Origin: Elysia marginata | Lineage: Eukaryota > Mollusca > Gastropoda > Plakobranchidae | Reading direction: 5' to 3' | NCBI GenBank assembly: GCA_019649035.1 | Contig: BMAT01002136.1 | Span: forward strand, 282,807 to 316,224 | Length of the DNA stretch: 33,418 bases | In this document: in pieces, positions 21,498 through 33,089 of the stretch | How positions within the stretch are numbered: position 1 is the stretch's first letter | Layout: each line of letters starts with the position of its first letter | Program-made: the position numbers and the translations under genes | The notes under the pieces: generated by a model | Databases searched by the model: none | What the model was told of the DNA's origin: nothing | What the model saw: only the letters and a program-made list of their open reading frames with translations

Positions 21498-21503
21498 TTT
21501 ATT
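21498..21503 (-). terminator. Poly(A) signal AATAAA of the SLC6 gene
   Basis: Canonical AATAAA on the minus strand, 66 nt past the stop codon of the SLC6 gene. Confidence 0.6.
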
Positions 21504-21568
21504 GAAATCTAGCATTTAAATAAATACGATTTTAAAATTCTAAAATTCAACACATTTCAATGTAAGCA

Positions 21569-21715
21569 TCATTTACCCGTCACTGTGTTGAGTCCATCCA
21601 GGCTGATGTCTATCCCCATGTGGGTGTGGACGGTAGGGAAATACTCGACATGGCTGCTGTACCTGCGCTCTGTAGCCCCCCACTCACGTCGTGTCTTGCA
21701 CGCTCTCCGAATTTT
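21569..21715 (-). CDS. SLC6 gene, C-terminal tail exon
   Basis: Acceptor CTTTTTTAATTTCTAG|AAAATT, ends at TGA (21569-21571). It encodes KIRRACKTRREWGATERR, the typical basic and W-G-containing SLC6 tail, and ends in NTVTGK. A GTAAAT donor just before the stop could allow an alternative tail. Confidence 0.88.
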   Translation of the reverse strand, partial: KIRRACKTRREWGATERRYSSHVEYFPTVHTHMGIDISLDGLNTVTGK

Positions 21716-24700
21716 CTAGAAATTAAAAAAAGGTAAAACAAAGAGCGTAGAAGTGAAGTCAACGACAATTAAAAGTATTTTTAAAAACATAAAATTTCAC
21801 TAAAGCATTAACGGCAGTTGTATAACGCACTATAACAGTCCATCACTATAACCAAAAACAAGTTAGGTTTTATTAGAGCTTCTGTAGGATAGTGCACCAC
21901 TCTTACAGCTACTTCGACAAAATCTTGAACTGCTTTCATTGAGATACACGTTTGAAACTTGAGTTTGGATAAGAAATGGGTTTATTTTTTACCCTCCACC
22001 CAGCCAGCTTTAGATTTAAACCAGTTCCAGAATCTGTTACTAAATCCCAACCAATAAGTGACACAGTGTTTGCTTGTACCAATTTGTGCCACATATAATG
22101 CCGTTTTTAGTAACACAAAACAAATAGAAGTCTTTTCTTAAGATTGTATTCCATGCGTTTTATAAACTTAAATAGGCTGAATGAAACACTTTCTCTCCTT
22201 AGAGCTTCTGTTAATTCATAAAGCAAAGCTTTACTTTAAATAGGATCGTATGTTTAAAAAAAAAAGATTGCCGTTCTCAATAATGTACGCAACACTTATC
22301 TATGTATTATATATACCAAAAATATGGATGCTGTGCGGGTGAGACTAAGTTATATTAGTATAGCAACATTATAAATCATTTGTTAGTTATTAATCTTTAT
22401 GATTACTCTTTCGTAGAAAGTCAAAATGTATTGAAATAAAAAATCTATGTACAAATTTAGGGTACTTTTATTATTTCTTTCCATCTGTGGAGCTTTTGAG
22501 GGGTTAGATGTTGAAGTCAAACCAATTGCCTGTGCTTTATAGACGGTTGTATAAACATAGTCTTATGTAGGAAGACCTATCAGCAAACTAAGGAAACTGG
22601 CCAGACCTACTTCTAAAAGGATTCCGGATCTGGATTTTGAGACTTCCTGACATGCGCAGAAAACTACAGGGACCTGTAGTAGAAAGAGTGGCAACAAGCC
22701 TATCACATAGATAAACCAGGGCTGTTCTGTCACTGCTTCGCCCGTTCCAGACAGAAGAGAGGTCAGGGAAATGATGATCAAGATCTGCAATAAAATTAAA
22801 AGGACGTATTTCTAAATCTAAAATCCTAATTTGACCAGTGTATTGAAATAGAGAAAAGGAAGTGCTGTATAAAGGAAATAAATATGCAATGGATTTTCAG
22901 AAGTTTATGGTAGAATGAGATATGGTAATTGGAAATGGACTGAAGCAGTTTTAAATCGAAAAAGTCAACCATTTTTTGCTGGGACTACGATTTTTGAATC
23001 ATTGCAATTTAGGCACCCACCACGTTTCTACTAAAGGAGTATCTTTTATCACGTGACAACGTCGCTTCTTAAATGAATTTTTACACAGAGGTTTTTGCTA
23101 AGCTTATCAAAGACTCGCCAAATCAAACAGAACAATTTTAATTATCAAAGACGGAAGCAATACAAGAACCTTAAAATGCCAAAAGTAATTAATAGTCGCA
23201 GTTGAGTTATGTAGGATGTTTAAACTTTAAATGTCAAAAAGTATAAATAGACATGAAATGAAATTTAATATCAATGCTTCGCCGTTGAAAACGGTCTTTC
23301 TGTATTTCAATAAAATTAAATTATATAATGTAAACTAAATTTGAAACTTCACAAACACCCGAACAACTTATGAAGTACAAATCAAAGTTTGTTAGCTTAC
23401 CAGCAAAAAGCATGGACACACGCAGCCCCACATCCCTCTCCACCACCACATAACTTCAGAATTAATCATGCGGCTCACATCGCCACTGAACCTATGCACT
23501 CCATATATCCAAGCGAATGCACTAACGACAAGACCACTTGTGAAGAGTTGGGGTAGACCAGAGAGATAGCGGTCGAAGACGTTTACCACGTTGAAACCAT
23601 CCTGAATAAAAAGAGACCATAAAGTAATAATTTTACAAGTAAGCTTAAAAAGATGTAAAAAAAGGAAATTCTTAATTCATACAATGCTGTTGCTTTGTGG
23701 CGTTTTCTGCAAGTGTAAATTTGTCTTTCACTTATCAATCTAGTATAATAAAACCTGTAATTTTGTGAAACACATAACTCATTTGTTGTCTGACTATAGG
23801 TGCTGATTTGGGAGTTTCACCAAGGCTATACTTTATCCAATGACAGGCGAGCTGATATTTTCGAACTAACCAGACCAGTGCTATGATGAATATACAAAGC
23901 AAAGATGAACAACGGAAGAAATTTGTAGTTGATCAGTACAGACCCAAGTCTTGTATGGCCTGAAAACGGTTTAACTTTGACATCAATACCGAGCGGAAGC
24001 CAGGTGAGAAGGTGCCTAAACAGGCATCACGAATTTCAACAAAAAGCTACACTTTCGGTTTGGTTGTCATCAAAGATCCACGCGATGAAACCATGAGGAC
24101 ATTATTTGTCTGTTCAACAAAAAACGAGGTCAAAACGAATCATTTTTTTTTAATGTGAAACGATTAGCTTAACTACGTCGTGCCATTGATATAAGTACTG
24201 AAATATCGGAGACGTCCAGAGCTGTTAGCTTTCTCAGACGTCAAGGTGCATAAACTGGCACAGTCAAAAGTTTGCAATCTTTGTGGCTCCACATCTGAAG
24301 AACAAGCCTCAATTTAAGAAGATAGGGCCAAAACAACAGCGCTTCACCATATGTGATGCGTTATATACACTTGATGGCTACCAATACGCCTCTGCTGTAT
24401 GCCGTTTCTGTAAAGTCAAAGATCATATAAAATAGGCATACAAACAGAAATAACCACTAGCAGCATAGCTAGAAAGTGAAGACGACTAAGGTACAAGTAT
24501 CTAACCTATAAACCAACAGTGCTTCTATCCGGATATTCTGTTAGTTTGAAGCATCTGGAACTATCTCTGGAAGCCAGAGATATCACCAAAAAAGAGAGTA
24601 CTGGTGTGCCTTGAACCTATGTTTATAGCGATTACAGTCCATATCAAGACGTCCAATGATCACCATTTGAAAGCACAGAAGTTTGTCGTGACTCACCTCC

Positions 24701-27700
24701 CTTTGAAGTTCTTATGCTGCTACTCCTGCATAAACTGTCTCTGAAACTGCTGCTCTACCAAGAAAGTCTTTGAAAACTTCAAGCTTGACATGTCCCTCCA
24801 GAGATCCTCACAACAGCTATATCGTGAGTTCCCAGATCTTAGATGGGGACCCTTAAAGACTTTTAATCCGAGGTCAGATTCAAGAGGACAGCAAGCCGAG
24901 TTTCCGTAAGTCATGTTCAATTCCTATAATCGTTCAGAAAAACCTAGACCCTGCAATACAAGCTGGTATAAAGAGAGCCATCAAGCAGCATTTAGAGGTC
25001 AACCCATCATCTAAATTGTTGTAGACTTTACAGTCATAGTTAATCATTTTGAGGCACAGTGGCATCCAATGCCTTAACCAAAAGATCTAATATAATGACT
25101 AGATCAAAACCATTGTTTGACAAAGATTGGCCTTGCTGGCACCTACAACCAAAAATGTCTTGGTCCACAGTCATAGAAGAAACTTGTGCTCATAAAGGCG
25201 TCCTTTTCAAGAATCGACTGTATTTGAAATAACCTATGCCCCACGTTGTTTCCAAAAAGTATGGACCAGCTCACACAACATATATATGGAGTTTCAGTCA
25301 ACCTTGAACGCATTCTTTGTCAACTTCAACCCTGCTTTGGAGGAGGGCACCGCTTCAGCCATTTGGAATCCTCAGAGCCTTGTTCCTTGAGGACAGTGAG
25401 AGGCCCATGGCGAAGGGATCAAACAATGAGAGTAATTATAGCCAGGATTAAAAGGAAGTCATGGCTGTAATCTTAGGACTCAACAAACTTTGATATGGGT
25501 GACGCTTCGCGTTGGTCATGGACCATGGAAAAAATGACGATTTCCCTATTAAGCCCAACCAAGCCAACGTCAGCTCTGGCAGTCAACAGGCTTACTAAAT
25601 GGGATCTTAATCTGTGCCAATATGCAGAGACTATCAAGTATCGCAAAGCATCATCCCATGGCAACGCAGGCCACCTGATATTAATGACAAGGAGGAAAGG
25701 TGTGTGGATTTAATCACGATTAAATAATGATAATAATAATACTACTAAGAATAAAATAATACAAATAAAAACATAAACAATAATATTGTTAATACTATTG
25801 ATAATAAGGTTTATGGTAATAACAACAATGATATTAATTTAGGAAACAATGACTATTCGATGAGGAGTTACGTTTTTTATATTAGATGCAAAGCTATTTA
25901 CTTTGCTTGTAAAATTGTTTGTTAGTTCATCTTAATGCTCATAGTATTTGATGTTTATGGTTGCGTAAATTTCACATGTTCTGTTGAGGATTTATCACTT
26001 ATGCTAAGAAGGAATATTTATTACTTTATTACGCTTTGTAAATAACGTTGGGGTTCCGATTCAAATACAGTTAGATTATCTCTCAAATTCAACCCGATCG
26101 AAGTTTTCCTGAGTTACTGATTTCATGTTCAAGTTGGCCATATCCGAAAACTGAGCTATACAATTATGCATTGGACCTGTAGCATAAAGCTAAAGGATAA
26201 TCAGATTTAGTTTTTAAAAAACACGAAAGGCTTACCTGTACCATAAGAGTAAGGCCTAGAAGAGTTGCTCCAGTACACAAGCCCAGGACCAGCCACACTC
26301 TCTGTTTCTTCAGTGTCCCTGAGAACACCTCCACCAAAGAAGTCACCGTCGTTGCCGCCAGACTGGCACAGGTGAACACTCCACACACGGCCAGCGTGAG
26401 GAAAGACAAACCCGACCAGAACAGGCGGCCTGGGAGGTCGAAAGTGGCATGGGACAAGGCCACAAACGGCAGGCCCAGATCTACATAACGAAATGGGAAC
26501 AAAATAGAGACAATCAGAGTGCTAGGTTTCTGCGAGCGTTATTGTGGAAGTAATGTTCTGTGGCAGGAAAGCAGCGCCGAAGAAGAGAAGTCTTGTTAAG
26601 GATAAAATAGGAATTTGTTGAAAAGAATAAAGAGAAAACATTACCTTTGCACAAAAAATAAAGATCAGAATAAGTGTTTTGTAGACTTTTTTCATTTTCA
26701 AATAAAATGAAAATCAGGCGGTGGAGTTAGTTATTTGTTGTCAAACAGTATTCCTAATTTCAGCTCATTGGGCGATTTTCTAGTTTGTTATTCACCTTCA
26801 TAAAAGTTATATTTGAGACTAAAGTTTTCGCTTTGTCGACATTATATGCTTTTATTTTATGTAAGTTTATTTGCTTTAGTCTATGTCCAAGTCCTGAATC
26901 AAAACTTCGATTTTCTTTATCAAACATATTGGTAGAGTCTTAACCCGCTTACCAGATATGGCAACAGCATCCAGAGGGAGGCCTGTAGTGTGCCCAATGG
27001 AGCCAAGTACAGCAAACACAACAAGACTGGACATTACGCTGACCAGCGAATCTATGCTACAGACAATGGCAGTCTCACTAGAATTAGAATTAAAATAAAA
27101 AACAAAAAAGTTAGGAAGTTTAGTTGCTAAGAAAAGGTATAATTCAATCGGTGTGTGATATGTTTCGAATTCTCTTCCATAAGCTATGTTAAAAAGCATT
27201 CACGCCACACTGCCATCGCTTTTGAGAACTAAGTATTGTTCTATCTTTGTCAAAACAAAGCATTTATGTGTAGAACCGTACTCTGAATTCGCCTTCATTT
27301 AAATGGAATGTTCAATACGATTATTACAAGGCGATGATGGACCTTTATTAAAACTGCTATGTCAATTTTCAACAATTTTACTAAAAGGGTGCATTACAAT
27401 TTTAAAAGACGATCGCTGTGGAGATCCCAAAATGATAAGTTAGGCTACTTTGATTTGCCACCGCCTTTCTCTTGGAGAAATTATTCAGAACCCAAGTCAG
27501 TTTTTCCTATTTCTGCAGTAAGAAATTTACGTGGCATCAGTGAAGAAAAAAACACATACTTAAATACACAGCGTTAACTCGCATGCAGTGTCTGAAAAAA
27601 AAACTTGGTTGAGGAAAAATATCCCCCCCCCCTCTTTTTTGCATTGCTCACGATTTCTGTATACCCTTCTCATGTTTTTGAACTTAACTGTCAAGAGAGA

Positions 27701-30670
27701 GGAAACTAAGGACCCATATTAATCCTCACAAAGGCGCACACAGTTTGTTAATGTTCACCCGAATATGGTCAACAATAAAAAAAAAGTTTTAAAATGACCC
27801 ATGAGAGAAGTAAGTAAGTCTAATGAAACCTGTTCACAATTATGTAGGAACCGGCTACCGATCAATGCTGATTAATATCATACATTCTTGATTTCATTTG
27901 TTAAACTATATCGACTGGGAGTAAATAAAGGAGCACCCTGTTCATTTTTTAAGACAAAAACAAACAAAATACAAAAACAAAACAAAGGATCACATCGCGT
28001 CATGGAATCGGCAATGCTGTATTTATCGCTTTGTTGAAATGATTGTATTCTGATAAAAGCACCTTCGTGTGTCGATAAAAGCTAGGGTGATGTGGAATAT
28101 TCATTTACCTGTATTATAATATATGCTAGCAATGCTCATTTTTCGAGGAATTTTCACAGACCACAACTAACTGTTCGAATCATAGTAAGAGCGTCAAACA
28201 TTTTTTCTGTGGCCAAGCTTACGTGAAAAGGTCGTTGTTGAATTTGTTGTAGGTCCCTACGGCGATGAGGGTTCCCGATCCTAGCGACAGAGAGAAGAAA
28301 ACCTGCGTGGCTGCGTCCCTCCACAACTGACCTTGTGCTAGCGACGTCCATTGAGGCGTGAACAGAAAACTGGATCGGACCAAGACATTAAACACACAAT
28401 TGTTACTGAAGTGATTTTCACATAAAAAAGGTAAAAGAATCTTAAATACTCCAAGTTAAGAAAATTTGATTACACGCGTAGGCTATCATTAGAACAGTAA
28501 AACCTTTACAAACTTACATACAGTAAGTGATGTAGAATGGTATAGGCCTAAAGAGTTAGTATCAATTTTATTTGTGAATCTTATACCATAATTCGTCATA
28601 AAATTGAACCATATAATGTGGGATAATTATGAAAGGTTTTTACGTTTTCATAATTTTGTAGTAACTTAATTTAATGTGGTATTAAAGTGCACATCACAAA
28701 AGTTATTTCTGTTCTGCACCACTTGAAACGTACGTAAGACTTGCAAAGACAAAAAACATCTTTTTTATTTTAATGAAAAAAGTTTTAAAAAAGGCAGTAA
28801 TGTTTTTCCAAGTGTAACATTTTAAATGTCATTTATTTTAATTACGCTAACACAATCATGTAGGTAAACAAATAAAAGCTGTCGAGGTAAAAAAAAAACA
28901 AACGGCTGCATATCTTTATTTTGAAAACAAATTCCAAGCAATTAGCTACAGTTCCGCTGTCAATCCTGTTGCCAAAAATAAATGAAAATTTGCTCACATT
29001 TATTGCTGCTTAGTTAGAAAACCTATTTATTTGTACGAAAACAGTTTGTTTACACTGAAGTATTTTAATGTCCAAACACAAGTCGTCCTACCTAAGACCT
29101 TCATTGCCACCGGGAAGCGCACTGGCCCTCACAAACAGTACCAGCAGCGTTAGAGTTGTTAGCGTCAGTAGAAAGTACGTGGCCTGCGGTAAAGAAGTGA
29201 ATAGTCTCTGGTGTTACAACAAGGTTCAACAATGATCATCGTCAGGACCCCAAAAAATAATGCTGGCATTTGCTTGAATGTCCTAATCAAAATAGTTTTT
29301 TTGTGACTGTTGATTGCAAAATGAATCTCTAATAAAATTGTACGTGAAAGTAAAATTGGTTTTAATTTTCACATTTCTCCTTCTTCTTCTTCTTCTTCTT
29401 CTTATTCTTTGCAGAATGGCATTTGACATTTCATCTTCCATCGTTTTCAAAAAGCAAAATTGTGTCTTTGTTCAATTACCACTCAGTGGTCGAATTTAAA
29501 TAATGTTAATATATTTCATGAATGAAAGGCATCTTGAGCTATCGCTTAATTTTTAGAAGAGGCGCGATATAACGCAGTCAATAATTTTGTAATTTTTTTT
29601 TGCAAAAGTTCTGCTGTGGAATAGACAACCCATTTTCAAAACCTGGGTGCGGAGAAACACTTTGTTGTTGAAATACCAGATCTACCAAACACAACATATT
29701 AACAACCCAGGACATAATCAAGATATGTAAAGAATAATTTTAACCTGCTTATGAGATTTTTTTAAAACTTTTCTGTAACGCATATAATGATCTCCGCAAT
29801 TCAATTATCCGCAAACAAAATTTAATGGGATTTATTTTAGCCATCTGTGATTGTTAAGTACTGACTTTCTCTCCTGGCTTGATGCCCTTGATAAAGGCGA
29901 GGGCCACCATAACCCAGACAGCGAGGAGGCAGAGACAGAGTTGCCACCGCAGCTCCCTGGGTTCTCCCCACTGGTCTGATGTATCCACAACAGAGCGGCT
30001 GAAAATAATGCAGCGTGGGACAGACAAATTCAGATTCAGATTCAGATTCAGATATTTTATTCCAAAAAAGGGGCGTCACCCCGCAAGGAAAGTAACAAAA
30101 AAAAAGAAACATCAATGAATTAACATATGTAAGTATACATATATATATATATAATATATCAAACCCTTTGAAAAAACATACAACACACACTCTTTCAGTT
30201 TCTCTTGGTCTTTCCCTTGCTATCTTTCTCTATTTTTCTCGCTCTCTCTCTATCTCTCTCTGTCTTTTTCTCTCTTAATACTTAACTGGTTAACATTCAT
30301 GCAATGAAATTTATCTAACAATATAATTCGTCATTCTGAACGCATGAACAAAACTAAATCTTACTTTAGCTCTGTCCATGCATCTATGAAAGGCAGAGAA
30401 AGAGCAGTGCAGTACGATAAATTGTATAGGTATGAGCCATTCTCCCTTAGTCTCTCTCTCTACCCCCCTATCTCTCTCATAAAGGTGGGATATTCAGCTC
30501 AAAATATGCAAGAGTATATGGTACTCTCTATCTCTGTCTCTCTCTCTTTGTCTATCTATCTATCTAATTAATGGGTCTTTCCTTCCCTCTCCAATATCGC
30601 TCTTGTAATGGGAATAACATTTTGCAACAATATAACAGTATGTAAGAATAAGATATTAACATATCAATCG

Positions 30671-30708
<38 letters not shown>

Positions 30709-31669
30709 CTCTCTCTCTTAGACTCTGTATTTACATTCTAAGCAAAATGGGACATATTCATGTTTTTAATATGTCAAGTACGAGACCTACTTGCTCTCAT
30801 TATCTCTTTACCTTTGTTAATGTATATTTAATAAGTACATTTATCTATAATGCAACCACTCTTTGTCAAAAAACAAGCATAGTCATATTCTTTTTATCAA
30901 GTGAGAAAAAATTTAATCAATGTAAACATATACTTGTGGTATAAGAGCCTCTCACTCTCTTTCTTCCTCTATTACTCTATTCTTTCTTCCTCTGTCTCTC
31001 CCTCTCTCTTTTTTATTCTCTGCATCATCATCATGATAATGTTACAATCACAAAACGCTCATCAATCGATTAGGGGGAAATTTAAAGTAGACATGATTTA
31101 TTTCTACTGATGAAGTAGCGACGACAGTACTGCTCAAAAAACTTTTATTTTTCAAATTGTTTTGGTTACTTTTTTTACTCTAATAATTTCAACCTGCTTG
31201 TTGTTTTCAATCATAATTTATGAACGTAAAAATATTTAATACGCATCTCTAACAACAAATGTTTATTTTTTCGCAAATTATCCACACGCAATTGCAACGT
31301 AAAACTTAATCTGAATTACTTTAGAAATTATTATTCTTTTAAAAAAATCGCTCCCAATAACGCAGACTATGAACATGTTTATCTACTTTATCATATTTAT
31401 CAATTTTTGTTATTTTAATTTATTTATTATCGATCCCTTTTGGTAGCAATCAAACAATGTGAGTAATTGTCTTCTCTTGCGACTACTATTAGTATTGACT
31501 TACTAGAAGTACTCAGCTACTGAGCTGCTAATAGCCTCTCCACCATTCTCAGATCCCAGGCGTGTGCAGTTGGACTTGAGGCCACTTAGATTGGTTTGCT
31601 GTGTAGCAACGCTGTTGCTTGTCCTTTGATTTACGCACAGAGTGCTGTTGGTGTCCAGAGCCACGCACG
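21569..31669 (-). CDS. Gene 2: SLC6-family sodium-coupled transporter, 5' end outside the window
   Basis: Nine exons (31669-31504, 29998-29866, 29183-29092, 28369-28223, 27077-26953, 26480-26236, 23601-23401, 22784-22611, 21715-21569) join in phase and encode about 476 residues. Their order matches the SLC6 fold: extracellular loop 2 with two Cys and three N-glycosylation sequons, TM4 (ELRWQLCLCLLAVWVM), TM5, TM6 (FFSLSLGSGTLIAVGTYNKF), TM7, TM8-9, TM10 (WIYGVHRF), TM11, TM12 and a 48-residue tail. SLC6 proteins are plasma-membrane symporters that move amino acids, transmitters or osmolytes with Na+, usually with Cl-. TM1-3, with most of the substrate site, lie right of the window, so the substrate cannot be named. 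In an ungapped comparison with SERT, the TM7 Asn (368) is Asp, and the TM8 Asp-Ser pair (437-438) is Phe-Thr. Family membership is certain; transport activity is not. Confidence 0.92.
21716..22610. other. SLC6 intron, nothing further recognised
   Basis: AT-rich; no exon or mobile element supported. The same holds for the intron at 22785-23400. Confidence 0.5.
22611..22784 (-). CDS. SLC6 gene, TM11-TM12 exon
   Basis: Acceptor TTTTATTGCAG|ATCTTG, donor TTAGAA|GTAGGT. It encodes the end of TM11 and TM12 (QPWFIYVIGLLPLFLLQVPV). Without splicing the frame would stop at 22563; splicing to the next exon restores the usual charged post-TM12 segment. Confidence 0.9.
23401..23601 (-). CDS. SLC6 gene, TM10 exon
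   Basis: Acceptor TTTTTATTCAG|GATGG, donor TTGCTG|GTAAGC. Exactly 67 codons encode VNVFDRYLSGLPQLF, AFAWIYGVHRFSGDV and WWWRGMWGCVCP, matching TM10, the RF.DV helix and the start of TM11. Confidence 0.94.
23880..25720 (+). mobile_element. Degenerate Ty3-type LTR retrotransposon (gag and RNase H remnants)
   Basis: It lies antisense in the intron between the TM10 and TM8-9 exons. On the plus strand, with many stops and frameshifts, it gives a gag end resembling AIDICRA.E.S (about 24187-24230) and zinc-knuckle remnants (CNLCG, then CRFCKVKDHIK, about 24280-24435). A YREFPDL segment before RT (about 24820) follows, and then the RNase H domain: EDSERPMA, NYSQ, MAVILG, then LSPTKPTSALAVNRLTKWDL and YAETIKYRKASSHGNAGHL (about 25390-25690). 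Between YREFPDL and RNase H there is too little room for a full reverse transcriptase, and no integrase follows, so the copy is internally and 3' deleted. No LTRs were identified. Confidence 0.8.
25715..25850. repeat. Imperfect ATA/AAT microsatellite
   Basis: AT-rich triplet repeat directly after the Ty3 remnant. Confidence 0.8.
26236..26480 (-). CDS. SLC6 gene, TM8-TM9 exon
   Basis: Acceptor TTATGTAG|ATCTGG, donor GTACAG|GTAAGC. It encodes DLGLPFVALSHATFDLPG then LFWSGLSFLTLAVCGVFTCA and RVWLVLGLCTGATLLG. The family motif LGLDS in TM8 is CGVFT, so the usual Na2-site Asp is lost, and the following Glu of TM8 is Ala. Confidence 0.93.
26953..27077 (-). CDS. SLC6 gene, TM7 exon
   Basis: Acceptor TAATTCTAG|TGAG, donor ATCTG|GTAAGC. 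It encodes ETAIVCSIDSLVSVMSSLVV and FAVLGSIGH. The usual Asn that helps bind Na+ and Cl- is Asp here (SIDSLVS); the Ser four residues on is kept. Confidence 0.92.
27078..28222. other. SLC6 intron, nothing recognised
   Basis: No exon or clear mobile element; a C10 run lies near 27625. The introns at 25851-26235, 26481-26952 and 28370-29091 are likewise without recognised content. Confidence 0.5.
28223..28369 (-). CDS. SLC6 gene, TM6 exon
   Basis: Acceptor CGATCCAG|TTTT, donor TTCAC|GTAAGC. It encodes LWRDAATQVFFSLSLGSG and TYNKFNND. The chloride-linked Gln and Ser of TM6 are kept; the first Gly of the usual SLG.G.G is Ser. An overlapping minus-strand frame starting MDVASTRS is a shadow. Confidence 0.93.
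29092..29183 (-). CDS. SLC6 gene, TM5 exon
   Basis: Acceptor TTACCGCAG|GCCACG, donor CTTAG|GTAGGA. It encodes ATYFLLTLTTLTLLVLFVRA followed by LPGGNEGL, matching the TM5 and loop pattern LVRG..LPGA.EGI. Confidence 0.92.
29184..29865. other. SLC6 intron with short TTC microsatellite
   Basis: Contains a TTC run at about 29378-29403; nothing else recognised. Confidence 0.7.
29866..29998 (-). CDS. SLC6 gene, TM4 exon
   Basis: Acceptor TTATTTTCAG|CCGC, donor GAGAAA|GTCAGT. It encodes WGEPRELRWQLCLCLLAVWV and KGIKPGEK, the conserved start of TM4 and the following cytoplasmic turn. Confidence 0.92.
30024..30112 (-). mobile_element. Probable 3' tail of a non-LTR retroelement
   Basis: Read on the minus strand, a short body (GGGTGACGCCCC, GGAATAAAATAT) ends in four TCTGAA hexamers (30026-30051). 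A non-LTR element ending in a short tandem repeat rather than poly(A) is a known pattern. The tail ends about 25 bases upstream of the TM4 exon acceptor. Confidence 0.5.
30130..30725. repeat. TA and TC microsatellite cluster
   Basis: A TA run (30136-30160), then TC-rich tracts at about 30185-30275, 30445-30480, 30520-30565 and 30668-30720. A further CT-rich tract lies at 30950-31020. All are in the SLC6 intron before the TM4 exon. Confidence 0.92.
31504..31669 (-). CDS. SLC6 gene, extracellular loop 2 exon
   Basis: Acceptor TTGTCCCCAG|CGTGCG, donor TTCTA|GTAAGT. It encodes about 54 residues: Cys pair (C-x9-C), sequons NST, NLS and NCT, and the final VAEYF that leads into TM4. The loop Cys spacing is one residue longer than the usual C-x8-C. 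It enters in phase 1, so an upstream exon is required. Confidence 0.85.
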
Positions 31670-32158
31670 CTGGGGACAATAAACAACCGTTTAGCGCTTT
31701 AGCTTTGGTTTAAAATTGTTAAGCTTCTTGAGATACTTGCCACTATTAAGATTTGGAGAGACGTAAAATGTTGAAAGAAAAGAAAAACTGAACAAAGCAA
31801 CAAAAAAAAAAATACTAATCGTTCTGTAAAACGGAGCTATACAACTTTACAAAATTTATTGGAAGAAAGTGTGAAAAAAAAATAAAGAAATTTTGAAACT
31901 TTTTAATGTTTTCATCTTGAAAAGTTGAAGTGATGTGTTACTTAAACTTCTATTTAATAAACATTGTGCTTTGGTATTTAAATTTAACTCCAATGTGTTT
32001 AAAATTTACTTCGATTATTGAATTATTTCTTTATGTTGTCCCCATCGGAGACTATGCACTTCTGCCAACGGAAGACTTGAATTATACACCCGCTTAAGAG
32101 CTTTTCATGAAGCTCAAAGTAACAAAATTGGCGAGAAAATAGCGATAACAAAAATACT
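31670..32158. other. SLC6 upstream intron, nothing recognised
   Basis: No TM1-TM3 exon is detectable between here and the window end, so the 5' part of the SLC6 gene must lie further right. Confidence 0.6.
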
Positions 32159-32159
32159 A

Positions 32160-32465
32160 CAAACTATATTTGAGTGAATAACAATTATTTTAACAATATT
32201 AATGATAATAATAATGATGATAATAATAATAATACTAATAATATTTCTATTGATAATTATAACAATAAGCGTCATAATAGTAATAATAATAATCATAATA
32301 ATAGTAGTAGTAATAATAATAATTATCATAGTAATCACAATAATAATAATATTAATAATAATAATAATACAATAATAATAACATAATAATAAAAATAATA
32401 AAAATAATAATAATAATAATAATAATAATAGTAATAATAACAGTAACAATAATAATAACAAAAAT
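32160..32465. repeat. Long imperfect AAT/ATA microsatellite
   Basis: About 300 bases of AAT-type triplets. It gives Asn-rich and Ile/Leu-rich spurious frames on the two strands. Confidence 0.95.
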
Positions 32466-32853
32466 TAAAAATCTATATTAAAAAAAGGTGTGGGAGACAC
32501 TTAGTTTGTTTGAAACCTAAATTTCTTTTGCAAAATGCCTCAGATTCGGAGAGTGGTTTAAAAAGGGCCAAATATAATTTATGTTGATACATATGATTCA
32601 CTATTCTAAGGACATGCACCAAAGTCTGAAAATTTTGTGGGTAACTCAAAGCTATATCAATCTTCTTCATCTTTGCCAGTTTTTCCTATAAAAATTAACG
32701 TGTCACTCAGTAGTAAACAGGGATGGCGCTGTCGTCTCACTGCCATGTCAGAACGCCGGGGCAGATGAATGCAAATCGTTGTTGAGGTTTGTGACCTCAA
32801 GTTTAGAAGGGTACATTAACTCTAGTGGATGAGTCCATTAAAATGAGACCATA
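32466..32853. other. No supported gene
   Basis: A 65-codon minus-strand frame without recognisable domain; nothing else. Confidence 0.5.
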
Positions 32854-33088
32854 GGGGCAGCGTGGCAGAGTGGTTAGCGCGTAGGTCTTGAGATCTGGAG
32901 GTCGCGGGCTCGATTTCCGACCCTGTGATGATACAATTGCCTTGGGAAAGCAATTCACCCTAACTTTCCCTAGTCCACCCACCTGTAAAATGGGTACTGG
33001 CTAAAGGCAGCGCTTGAAATTTGTGGAATGCTAGTATTTGAGCGCCTAACAGGCTGCCGCATTGTAATGCTCTGAAATAGGAGTTGAC
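32854..33088 (+). mobile_element. tRNA-derived SINE, family A copy 3
   Basis: Head GGCAGCGTGGCAGAGTGG and GGTCGCGGGCTCGATTTCC; body CTAACTTTCCCTAGTCCACCC and GAAATTTGTGG, collinear with the copies at 5932 and 10293. It abuts a different SINE to its right. Confidence 0.88.
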
Positions 33089-33089
33089 T

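Noticed and set aside
22563..22610. Read-through end of the SLC6 TM12 exon at TAA 22563
   Set aside because: A GTAGGT donor at 22610 and a downstream exon with a typical SLC6 tail fit better, though the unspliced form could exist as a variant.
28154..28351. 65-codon minus-strand frame starting MDVASTRS
   Set aside because: It overlaps the TM6 exon in another frame; the SLC6 frame carries the family motifs.
31107..31140. Plus-strand CTGATGAAG, a hammerhead-like start
   Set aside because: No matching stem II, GAAA or stem III follows.
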